From an uncultured Bacteroidota bacterium (lineage in GTDB: Bacteria; Bacteroidota; Bacteroidia; UKL13-3), in contig CAIVPY010000048.1 in the NCBI GenBank assembly GCA_903907885.1, positions 1 to 5,114 of the forward strand: a stretch of 5,114 nt of DNA, written 5' to 3'. Positions 1 to 5,112 of this stretch are shown piece by piece (position 1 is the stretch's first letter; each line of letters opens with the position of its first letter). The notes under the pieces are model-generated. The model did not search any database and had not been told where the DNA came from. It worked only from the letters and a program-made list of their open reading frames with translations. The translations under genes and the position numbers were made by a program.

Positions 1-1265
1 CTATGTATAGGCAATTTGCCGAGCAGTTGATTGCTGAAGGCCATGCTTACTATGCATTTGATACTGCAGAAGATTTGGAAGCCATGCGCGAAAGGCTTAA
101 AGCTTCTAATGTGGATGCTAAATATGATGGTATCACACGCTCGGCCATGAAAAACAGCTTGACCCTACCTGAAGATGAGGTGAAAAGAAAGCTTGAAAAT
201 GGCGACCCTTATGTAATCCGTATCAAACTGCCGCGCAAAGAGGAAGTAAAATTTCATGATGAAATTCGCGGTTGGATTATTGTAAATACTAGCCAAATGG
301 ATGATAAGGTATTGTTTAAATCAGACGGAATGCCAACTTATCATTTAGCCAATGTAGTGGATGATTGGGATATGAAAACCACCCACGTTATTCGTGGCGA
401 AGAGTGGTTGCCATCTGCACCTTTGCATATTTTGCTTTATCGCTATTTAGGTTGGGAAGATGTGATGCCTAAGTTTGCTCACCTTCCACTATTGTTAAAA
501 CCGGATGGAACAGGAAAATTAAGCAAACGCGATGGTGATAGATTGGGTTTCCCTGTGTTTCCTTTGGATTGGGAAGACCCAAAAACTGGCGAAAAATCAA
601 GTGGCTATAAGCAAGCAGGTTATTTGCCAGAAGCAGTTATAAACTTATTAGCCTTTTTAGGTTGGAACCCAGGCACTCACCAAGAGTTGTTTACTTTGGA
701 AGAATTGATAGCAGCCTTCACACTTGAAAGAGTGAGTAAGCACGGAGCAAAATTCGACCAAAACAAAGCCAAATGGTATAACCAACAATACGTACGTAAG
801 GTTGACAATCATTTATTGGCACCTTCACTAAGAGAGGCTTTGACACTAAATGTCCCTGAAGTAACATTTAGTGATGAATACATTGAGAAAGTTTGTGGAT
901 TTGTGAAAGAGAAAATTAGCTTCGTTAAAGAGCTTTGGGACTATAGCAATTACTTTTTTATTGAACCTGCTAACTATGATGAAGGCGTTATAAAAAAACG
1001 TTACAATGAGAAAGTACCTCAATTGTTGAGCGACTTAATTGAAGCCTTTTCTGCATTAACAGAGTTTAGCCATAGCAATACCGAAGCGGCCTACAATGCT
1101 GTTTTGGCTAAAAACGAAGTAGCAAGCAAAGACTTTTTGCAATTATTTAGGGTTTGCTTAAGTGGTGTAGCGGGTGGACCTCCTATTTTTGAAATGGTAG
1201 AAATTTTTGGCAAAGACAAAACCTTACAGCATTTAAACAAAGCCGCAGCAAGCATTAAAGGATAA
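1..1265 (+). CDS. gltX: Glutamyl-tRNA synthetase, 5'-truncated by window edge
   Basis: Cytoplasmic class I aminoacyl-tRNA synthetase that charges tRNA-Glu with glutamate using ATP. The reading frame is open to the left edge, and the first visible Met (base 3) is internal: the HIGH-motif part of the Rossmann fold, roughly 80-95 residues, is missing from view. Residues below are numbered from that Met. Visible are the YHLANVVDD segment (113-121), VIRGEEW (129-135), and the KMSKS-type ATP-binding loop as KLSKR (172-176). After it comes an extra stretch, about 182-205 (FPVFPLDW then DPKTGEKSSGY), familiar from Bacteroidota GltX. The AVINLLAFLGWNPG segment follows, then the helical anticodon-binding part to residue 420. 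No frameshift is seen. The stop is TAA, and the next gene starts 5 bases later, so the two are probably co-transcribed. Identity is clear. The alternative, a GlnRS or a nondiscriminating GluRS, cannot be judged without the missing end. Confidence 0.97.
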   Translation, partial: MYRQFAEQLIAEGHAYYAFDTAEDLEAMRERLKASNVDAKYDGITRSAMKNSLTLPEDEVKRKLENGDPYVIRIKLPRKEEVKFHDEIRGWIIVNTSQMDDKVLFKSDGMPTYHLANVVDDWDMKTTHVIRGEEWLPSAPLHILLYRYLGWEDVMPKFAHLPLLLKPDGTGKLSKRDGDRLGFPVFPLDWEDPKTGEKSSGYKQAGYLPEAVINLLAFLGWNPGTHQELFTLEELIAAFTLERVSKHGAKFDQNKAKWYNQQYVRKVDNHLLAPSLREALTLNVPEVTFSDEYIEKVCGFVKEKISFVKELWDYSNYFFIEPANYDEGVIKKRYNEKVPQLLSDLIEAFSALTEFSHSNTEAAYNAVLAKNEVASKDFLQLFRVCLSGVAGGPPIFEMVEIFGKDKTLQHLNKAAASIKG

Positions 1266-1270
1266 GCATT

Positions 1271-1678
1271 ATGAACAGACCCATTAGAGTATTGGTAGCC
1301 AAAGTAGGACTAGACGGACACGACCGTGGAGCCAAAGTGATAGCTACAGCCTTGCGCGATGCAGGTATGGAAGTAATTTATACAGGCTTGCGCCAAACAC
1401 CCGACATGGTGGTGCAAGCGGCATTGCAAGAAGATGTGGATGTTATTGGGGTGAGCATTCTATCGGGTGCACACAATACCGTATTTGCAAAACTTAAAGA
1501 GCTGATGGATAAAGAAGGGATGAATGATGTGCTTTTAACAGGTGGTGGCATTATTCCTAATGAAGATATTATTACTTTAAACGAAATAGGTGTTGGTAAG
1601 ATATTTACCCCAGGCACTAACACCTCTGATATAGCTTCCTATATCAAGGCATGGGTGGCTGAGCACAGGGATTTTTAA
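1271..1678 (+). CDS. Stand-alone cobalamin (B12)-binding protein, methylmalonyl-CoA mutase small-subunit type
   Basis: A 135-residue protein that is a single cobalamin-binding Rossmann-like domain. The base-off/His-on signature DxHxxG is present as DGHDRG (15-20), with His17 the expected lower axial cobalt ligand. The SxL motif is S62-I63-L64 and the glycine-rich cluster GGG is 91-93. This matches the C-terminal domain of methylmalonyl-CoA mutase and the separate small subunits of split acyl-CoA mutases (archaeal-type MCM, isobutyryl- or 2-hydroxyisobutyryl-CoA mutase). From family knowledge it would bind adenosylcobalamin and work with a TIM-barrel large subunit in carbon-skeleton rearrangement, but no such subunit lies in the window, so the substrate is unknown. 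The ATG lies 5 bases after the gltX stop, too close for a separate promoter. It is full length for a stand-alone domain. A B12-carrier or sensor role is a less likely alternative. Confidence 0.93.
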   Translation: MNRPIRVLVAKVGLDGHDRGAKVIATALRDAGMEVIYTGLRQTPDMVVQAALQEDVDVIGVSILSGAHNTVFAKLKELMDKEGMNDVLLTGGGIIPNEDIITLNEIGVGKIFTPGTNTSDIASYIKAWVAEHRDF

Positions 1679-1697
1679 CGTAAAACCTGCATCAATA

Positions 1698-2483
1698 GTG
1701 AAAGTAGTAGTATCCTCTATATTTAGAAAATTTGGTGCATTACATTTTTTTGATACCCTCAGGTTTTATTTCATTTTCATCAAAACAATTAAAAGTAGAA
1801 AGGCTTTTAAGCAAAGCTATCCTAACATAAAATTACCTCCCGATTATTTACTTTACGAGTCGTACAAATTAAACTACGAAAAGTATTATTTCGAAGGAAA
1901 AGAAACTGCACAGTGGCTTGTAAATACTATTTCTAAGCACACCGAATTATCTGACAAAAACATATTAGACTGGGGTTGTGGGCCAGCAAGAATTGTGAGA
2001 CACCTACCAGAAATACTTGATGGCAAATGCCATATCTATGGAACAGATTACAATAGCCAAACTATTGATTGGTGTAGAACAAATATTCAAAATGTAAGTT
2101 TTCATAACAATGGGATTGAAGCATCATTGGGCTTTGATACTAATTTTTTTGATGTGGTTTATGGAATTTCTATCTTCACACACCTGTCAGAAGAAAAGCA
2201 CTATGAGTGGTTTAAAGAGTTAATAAGAGTTACAAAACCAGGTGGCATCTTGTTTCTAAGCACTCATGGCAAATCATTCCTAAGGTTATTAAACATTGGG
2301 GAACAAAATGCATTTAATGATGGCTCAATTGTTGTAAAAGGAAATACATTGGAAGGACATAGAACCTATGCTGCTTTTCATCCACAAGCATTTTTTAGAA
2401 AACTAATTGGAGATAACCAAGTGGTTGAGTTTATAGAGGGAAATAACTATGAGCAAGATGTTTGGATAATAAAAAAGAAATAG
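1698..2483 (+). CDS. Class I SAM-dependent methyltransferase, substrate unknown
   Basis: A 261-residue predicted soluble methyltransferase. After a basic, aromatic N-terminal extension (about 1-75, with the LPPDYLLYESYKLNYEKYY segment), the Rossmann core shows motif I ILDWGCGPARI (89-99), which binds S-adenosylmethionine. Asp117 in GTDYN is the likely ribose-binding acidic residue. The motif IV region is FDVVYGISIFTHLSE (151-165), and the motif VI-like turn is VTKPGGILFLSTHG (178-191). The C-terminal part (192-261) is probably substrate-specific, and I cannot assign a substrate. The start is GTG: the frame has an in-frame TAG at 1632-1634, no ATG after it, and no other Met in the protein, so GTG at 1698 is the best choice. 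It begins 19 bases after the B12-domain gene and ends 9 bases before the next gene, which suggests one operon. The sequence is more AT-rich than the two genes upstream. Small-molecule, lipid or glycan methylation are all possible. Confidence 0.88.
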   Translation: MKVVVSSIFRKFGALHFFDTLRFYFIFIKTIKSRKAFKQSYPNIKLPPDYLLYESYKLNYEKYYFEGKETAQWLVNTISKHTELSDKNILDWGCGPARIVRHLPEILDGKCHIYGTDYNSQTIDWCRTNIQNVSFHNNGIEASLGFDTNFFDVVYGISIFTHLSEEKHYEWFKELIRVTKPGGILFLSTHGKSFLRLLNIGEQNAFNDGSIVVKGNTLEGHRTYAAFHPQAFFRKLIGDNQVVEFIEGNNYEQDVWIIKKK

Positions 2484-2492
2484 AATCACAAG

Positions 2493-3080
2493 ATGAAAAA
2501 TGTAATGTTTACACTTATATTTTCCCTAGTAACTATTGGAAAAATATTTTCCCAAACAGAGGTCAACATTGATACAAGTAGGTTTGATTTTCCTTTAGCC
2601 ATTTGGGCTCAAGGTGGAGTAACGCCTTTGTCGGATGTGGGATATAAATTAAATGCAAATTATAAATCTCATTATTTGGGAATTTCTTACCACAAATTCT
2701 TAGATGCAAATTTCTATTTTTTTGGCGATGTAACTCCCCACGAGCAGATAGTAGATTATTCAGCTTTATACGGAATAGCAGGTAGGCCTAAAAAATATCT
2801 ATTACTAACGGCATCAAGCGGAATTGGATGGGCCGAAACGCTTACTAAGGGGAAATTAATATCAAAAAGCAGCTACTTGTTTTTTTCTTCCGAAAAATAT
2901 GAAGAAAAAAGGAACACAGTGGTAATGTTGCCCATCCATTTACAAGCATCTATTAATGTTTGGGGGTGCTTGGGTTTAAGTTTGGAATTTCAAGCAGGTT
3001 TAAACACCGTAAAATCTTATGCCACTATAATGGGGAGCATACAAGTTGGGCTAATTAGAATACATAAACCCAAACACTAA
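2493..3080 (+). CDS. Secreted probable outer-membrane beta-barrel protein, function unknown
   Basis: A 195-residue protein with a classic signal peptide: Lys2, a hydrophobic stretch (4-15), and a probable signal peptidase I site after Ser20, giving a mature protein starting QTEVN. This is the usual FSQ/NAQ type of Bacteroidota. The rest is rich in alternating aromatic/hydrophobic and polar residues and in glycine, as expected for beta strands: LLTASSGIGWAE (103-114), VVMLPIHLQASINV (143-156), CLGLSLEFQAGLN (159-171), and a last strand GSIQVGLIRI (181-190). The order GIGW, then MLPIHLQ, then LGLSLEFQAGLN, then QVGLIR resembles small Bacteroidota outer-membrane barrel proteins I know only as hypothetical. 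No lipobox cysteine is seen, so it is probably not a lipoprotein. It starts 9 bases after the methyltransferase stop, with an A-rich leader and no clear Shine-Dalgarno, and is the last gene of the plus-strand group. A small periplasmic beta-rich protein is the alternative. Confidence 0.75.
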   Translation: MKNVMFTLIFSLVTIGKIFSQTEVNIDTSRFDFPLAIWAQGGVTPLSDVGYKLNANYKSHYLGISYHKFLDANFYFFGDVTPHEQIVDYSALYGIAGRPKKYLLLTASSGIGWAETLTKGKLISKSSYLFFSSEKYEEKRNTVVMLPIHLQASINVWGCLGLSLEFQAGLNTVKSYATIMGSIQVGLIRIHKPKH

Positions 3081-3102
3081 AAGCGGTACTGCCCGGTTTG
3101 TT

Positions 3103-3127
3103 GTGATGTCGGGAATTTCTTTTCTAC
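3103..3127. repeat. Decayed REP-like palindrome (third copy)
   Basis: Aligned without gaps to bases 4494-4518, 19 of 25 positions match, including TGTCGGGA of the left arm and the TTTC loop. The right arm has lost most of its C residues (CTCCC has become TTTTC), so the hairpin can no longer form. Mismatches are mainly C-to-T or G-to-A transitions, as expected for an old unmaintained copy. It lies between convergent genes, a usual place for REP sequences. Chance similarity cannot be fully excluded. Confidence 0.55.
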
Positions 3128-3143
3128 GTATCTAAATAGAAGG

Positions 3144-3157
3144 GGGTGGCAACGCCC
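3144..3157. other. Small GCAA-capped hairpin in convergent gap
   Basis: GGGTG, loop GCAA, CGCCC form a 5-bp stem with one G-T wobble and a GNRA-type tetraloop in plus-strand RNA. It lies between the 3' ends of the beta-barrel gene (plus) and the lipoprotein gene (minus), where a terminator would be useful. There is no real T-tract on either side, so a terminator role is only a possibility. Confidence 0.25.
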
Positions 3158-3184
3158 AAATCAGTGAAAATTTAGTTACCGCAA

Positions 3185-3556
3185 CTACTTTCTGTAAAAA
3201 TAGTAATCAACTGAACCTTCATCTTGTAATTTATTATTATTAATCACTATGTAGTTTCCTTCGGATGAATCTTGGCTATTAACAAATTTTAAATGCCACA
3301 TGTCCAACTTCGGTAGTTTAGATAAAATATAGTTTCCATAAATAGTGGTATCGGTAAGATACCGAATCTCATATTTCATTTGGTATGATCCATCTTTCTT
3401 AAAAGTATAATCTGCTAAATCATACGGTCTAAATCTCCAATTGCCAACAATATCAAATGCTTGGTGGTATTCTATTACTACAGGTTTAGGAGATTCGGAT
3501 TTTGTGCAAGAAGCCACCATCAACAAAATAAAAATAATATGAATTTTTGTTTTCAT
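3185..3556 (-). CDS. Small lipoprotein, probable lipocalin-like fold, function unknown
   Basis: A 123-residue protein. The start at base 3556 is preferred over in-frame ATGs up to base 3622, because from here the product begins with a textbook lipoprotein signal: Lys2 and Lys4, hydrophobic IHIIFILLM, then the lipobox V14-A15-S16-C17. The upstream extension is charged and would bury the signal. The mature protein would be lipid-anchored at Cys17; the stretch after the Cys (TKSESPKP) has no obvious surface-export patch. The body fits the lipocalin-like pattern of Bacteroidota lipoproteins: IVGNWRF, then YTFKKDGSYQM, then a GNYIL strand, then EGNYIVINNNKL, and a closing YYFYRK strand. Such proteins are widespread and mostly uncharacterised, so no ligand can be named. 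It converges with the beta-barrel gene, whose stop is 104 bases away, and has its own upstream region with a possible promoter, so it is probably monocistronic. Confidence 0.72.
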   Translation of the reverse strand: MKTKIHIIFILLMVASCTKSESPKPVVIEYHQAFDIVGNWRFRPYDLADYTFKKDGSYQMKYEIRYLTDTTIYGNYILSKLPKLDMWHLKFVNSQDSSEGNYIVINNNKLQDEGSVDYYFYRK

Positions 3557-3609
3557 TATGTTTTTTATTTTAAGGTTAAACTTTGGCATTTGATGATGTT
3601 CTTCTCCCA

Positions 3610-3641
3610 CAAACATAATCATTTACTTGTAGCTGTGCCAA
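3610..3641 (-). promoter_or_regulatory. Possible Bacteroidota-type promoter of the lipoprotein gene
   Basis: On the minus strand TATGTTTG (3617 to 3610) fits the Bacteroidota -7 consensus TAnnTTTG. A TTG (3641 to 3639) lies 21 bases upstream, near the spacing of the -33 element. Transcription would start a few bases downstream, leaving a leader of roughly 45 bases before the ATG at 3556. This would also exclude the longer in-frame starts near 3616-3622. The -33 match is only three bases, so this is a suggestion. Confidence 0.35.
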
Positions 3642-3698
3642 GCATTACCCAAATCAATCACCCATCGCAGGCAACTTTATGCAAATTGGATTCCAGTT

Positions 3699-3908
3699 GC
3701 TTTATTTACTTTTATACATGTATATATAGGCAACCTATATGTCTTGTTTGGTTTTTGATATATACATATAGGCTTCCTATGTGCTTTGTTTACTTTTTAA
3801 TATATGTATATAGGTTTCCTATGTACATTGTTTTGTTTTTGATATGTGCATATAGGCTTCCTATGTACCCTGATTAGTTTTTGATATGTATCGATAAGCT
3901 TCCTATGT
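3699..3908. repeat. Five-unit 42-bp tandem repeat array with internal palindromes
   Basis: Units are 3699-3740, 3741-3782, 3783-3824, 3825-3866 and 3867-3908. They align with no insertion or deletion. Each has a T-rich left half (about GCTTTGTTTAGTTTTT), an alternating TA/TG middle, and a conserved right end TATAGG, three bases (CTT, TTT or CAA), CCTATGT. TATAGG and CCTATG face each other, so most units can form a short hairpin with a 3-base loop: 9 bp in unit 1 and 11 bp in unit 3, each including a T-G wobble. Unit 5 has GATAAG in place of TATAGG and is the most diverged, as expected for an array edge. The period equals 14 codons and about four helical turns of B-DNA. There is no unique spacer between units, so it is not a CRISPR array. 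Function unknown. Confidence 0.95.
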
Positions 3909-3986
3909 TGTTAAAGTTACTAAGCTGTCGCAAGTTTTGTGTGCTGATATAGCCTTGCTCGTTTGTGCCTTAACTTCATTTTGTCC

Positions 3987-4009
3987 TTGGTTTGTGTCCC
4001 ACAAACCAA
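3987..4009. terminator. Strong 10-bp-stem hairpin, possible terminator
   Basis: TTGGTTTGTG and CACAAACCAA form a perfect 10-bp stem around a 3-base loop (TCC). It lies 21 bases beyond the stop of the minus-strand membrane-protein gene, in the right place to end its transcript. However, the T-rich flank (ATCTATTTT) is on the plus-strand side, whereas minus-strand RNA would continue with GGACAAAATG. It may therefore block plus-strand read-through, stabilise the 3' end, or be a protein-binding palindrome. Confidence 0.4.
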
Positions 4010-4030
4010 ATCTATTTTAATATGTGTAAA

Positions 4031-4450
4031 TCAATAATATATTCCTTTATAATAAATAACAGAATCTGGTCGAGGATATTTTTTCTCAGGAAACATCATC
4101 GAACTATATCCATTATCATTTTTGAAATATTTTACATCATAAAAACAACCAATATTAATTATCTTGTATTCTTCTATATCAATATTATCATACGTTTCAA
4201 TAGTATCATTATTTACTACATAAAAATATAAAACTTGAATTGATGTTCCTCTACCTTTTCGCAAATTACCATAATCTCCAATTTTTTTATCAATTACAAA
4301 ACCCAGAGTTGAGTAGCCATTTTTTATATAATTATCTACCTTATTTTCTTGCCATTTTTTTGTAATTGGGTATAATATCGCTAAAACAGTAAAAAGAATA
4401 AAAGTGCCTATAATATCCCATTTTTTTATTTTAGGTCTTTGATATGCCAT
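4031..4450 (-). CDS. Single-pass membrane protein of unknown function
   Basis: A 139-residue protein that I do not recognise by name. A short basic N-terminus (KIKKW, 7-11) is followed by one membrane segment, IIGTFILFTVLAILYPI (13-29), then a soluble domain of about 110 residues. By the positive-inside rule the N-terminus is probably cytoplasmic and the domain periplasmic. The domain reads YSTLGFVIDKK (46-56), a Gly/Arg/Lys-rich turn (59-68), IQVLYFYVVNNDTIETY (71-87), then IINIGCFYDVKYFKNDNGYSSMMF (97-120). The order of a strand with GxVxxK, a YxFxVNxxxI strand, and VGxxYxVKYxxxNxxxS resembles DUF3592-like and other small beta-rich membrane proteins, a tentative likeness only. The ATG is preceded by a good ribosome-binding site. 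It lies downstream of the transposase on the same strand, separated by 76 bases containing a REP hairpin, so it is probably not part of the mobile unit. It is AT-rich, unlike gltX. Confidence 0.72.
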   Translation of the reverse strand: MAYQRPKIKKWDIIGTFILFTVLAILYPITKKWQENKVDNYIKNGYSTLGFVIDKKIGDYGNLRKGRGTSIQVLYFYVVNNDTIETYDNIDIEEYKIINIGCFYDVKYFKNDNGYSSMMFPEKKYPRPDSVIYYKGIYY

Positions 4451-4458
4451 TGCTATTT

Positions 4459-4464
4459 CCCTCC
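4459..4464 (-). promoter_or_regulatory. Shine-Dalgarno-like ribosome-binding site
   Basis: On the minus strand GGAGGG lies 8 bases before the ATG at 4450, a good anti-16S match at good spacing. It supports this start. It is notable because the other genes here lack such a site and Bacteroidota usually do not depend on one. Confidence 0.5.
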
Positions 4465-4495
4465 GATGTTTCTATTATTTATTTACCTTTTCAGT

Positions 4496-4521
4496 GCTGT
4501 CGGGAGTTTCCTCCCGACAGC
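4496..4521. repeat. REP-like palindrome downstream of the RAYT gene
   Basis: A perfect 11-bp stem (GCTGTCGGGAG with its complement) around the loop TTTC. Read on the minus strand the loop is GAAA, a stable GNRA tetraloop in RNA. The inner 9 bp (TGTCGGGAG) are identical to the stem at 5091-5112. It begins 5 bases after the transposase stop, so it may also end or protect that transcript, although no U-tract follows. Confidence 0.88.
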
Positions 4522-4526
4522 TCAAA

Positions 4527-5072
4527 TCAAAAGTAATCCAAATAATGCTTAACTTCAATTTTATTTTGAATGCCTTTTTCATAAAACGAGGCACTGCTAT
4601 AAAAATAATCTTCGATGTTAATGCTTAACTTCCAATGCGGCTGAAGTGGATTGTTATGGATGTAATTTAATTTTATTTCAAATAATTCTCTATTTTCTAA
4701 AAATACTTTATCAAATCTATCTTGCCATACCTTAAAAACCTGACCATTCTGATTTAACCTAATTTTCTCTAATAACTCAATATCGACTTTCTCAATTTCT
4801 TGTCTAACTTTTGTTGAAGTAAATTTTTTAAAATCCCTCATAAAGTCAATTCTTTTATTTGCTTCTTTGAAATAAATAATAATATGAATATGGTTTGGCA
4901 TTAATACATAAGCAAGTATATCTGCATCATATTTTTTACAGCAGAACACCAAGCTATCAGCAACAATTTCCATAGCTTGTCCTGAATTAAGCAAGTGATA
5001 CCACTTATAACATGTGGTAGTTATAAAAAAAATGTTTTTATCGTTATAAAGTTGCCTATCTCTTAATCCCAT
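4527..5072 (-). CDS. REP-associated tyrosine transposase (RAYT), Y1 HUH family
   Basis: A 181-residue single-strand DNA transposase of the IS200/IS605 (Y1_Tnp) superfamily. The family cuts one strand at a hairpin through a covalent 5'-phosphotyrosine link, and RAYTs are thought to spread or maintain REP sequences. The sequence opens with IFFITTTCYKWYHLL (14-28). The metal-binding HUH motif is in YVLMPNHIHIII (55-66), with His61 and His63. The probable catalytic Tyr137 is in NYIHNNP (136-142) with Asn141 four residues on, matching the YxxxQ/N arrangement of the family. WQDRF (116-120) and DYFYSSASFY (155-164) are further family blocks. All expected catalytic residues and a normal length are present, so it looks active. 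The ATG at 5072 is the only sensible start. Palindromes with the same stem lie 18 bases upstream and 5 bases downstream. Unlike an IS, no TnpB and no clear transposon ends are seen. It is AT-rich like its neighbours on this strand. Confidence 0.94.
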   Translation of the reverse strand: MGLRDRQLYNDKNIFFITTTCYKWYHLLNSGQAMEIVADSLVFCCKKYDADILAYVLMPNHIHIIIYFKEANKRIDFMRDFKKFTSTKVRQEIEKVDIELLEKIRLNQNGQVFKVWQDRFDKVFLENRELFEIKLNYIHNNPLQPHWKLSINIEDYFYSSASFYEKGIQNKIEVKHYLDYF

Positions 5073-5090
5073 TTTTATTTCAGATTATAA

Positions 5091-5112
5091 TGTCGGGAGG
5101 TAACTCCCGACA
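5091..5112. repeat. REP-like palindrome upstream of the RAYT gene
   Basis: A perfect 9-bp stem (TGTCGGGAG with its complement) around the loop GTAA, a GNRA-type loop in plus-strand RNA. The stem equals the inner stem of 4496-4521 exactly; only the loop differs. Here the GNRA loop is on the plus strand, there on the minus strand, so the two elements face opposite ways. It lies 18 bases before the transposase ATG and could affect its expression. The window ends 2 bases later, so any outer motif is not visible. Confidence 0.87.

Larger units (their letters stand above)
3557..4030. other. Gene-free AT-rich stretch with tandem array and hairpin
   Basis: This 474-base interval lies upstream of the lipoprotein gene and downstream of the membrane-protein gene, both on the minus strand. 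It holds, in order, a possible lipoprotein promoter and leader (about 3557-3641), a five-unit 42-bp tandem array (3699-3908), an unremarkable stretch (3909-3986), and a strong hairpin (3987-4009). The plus-strand open frames across it have low-complexity Tyr/Phe/Cys- or Ile/Asn-rich products and overlap real genes on the other strand, so I see no gene here. I also see no tRNA or other known RNA. Confidence 0.7.

Noticed and set aside
1378..1623. 81-codon open frame on the minus strand
   Set aside because: It lies wholly inside the B12-binding gene, whose motifs are unmistakable, and its product has no recognisable features.
3092..3113. CCCG and CGGG as a terminator stem after the beta-barrel gene
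   Set aside because: The stem is only 4 bp around a 14-base loop, and the right arm is better explained as part of the decayed REP.
3461..3877. 138-codon open frame on the plus strand running through the tandem array
   Set aside because: Its first part is antisense to the lipoprotein gene, the rest is the 42-bp repeat read in frame. The composition (Tyr, Phe, Cys, Leu) resembles no protein I know.
3699..3908. CRISPR array
   Set aside because: The units are contiguous with no unique spacers, repeats are not near-identical, and no cas gene is present.
3699..3908. Integron attC sites or plasmid iterons
   Set aside because: No attC-type R'/R'' core sites, integrase or replication initiator are in the window. 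The context is chromosomal, with gltX.
3992..4231. 79-codon open frame on the plus strand
   Set aside because: It is antisense to the membrane-protein gene and its Ile/Asn/Tyr-rich product reflects AT-rich DNA. The minus-strand frame has a membrane segment, a good ribosome site and an intact domain.
5084..5089. TATAAT on the minus strand just upstream of the transposase start
   Set aside because: It matches the Escherichia-type -10 box, not the Bacteroidota -7 box. The predicted RNA start would leave only about 4 bases before the ATG, and the -35 would lie in the REP hairpin.
4496..5112. Complete IS200/IS605 insertion sequence
   Set aside because: The protein belongs to the RAYT branch by its WQxRF and YIHNNP blocks, there is no TnpB, and the flanks are symmetric REP hairpins rather than distinct left and right IS ends.
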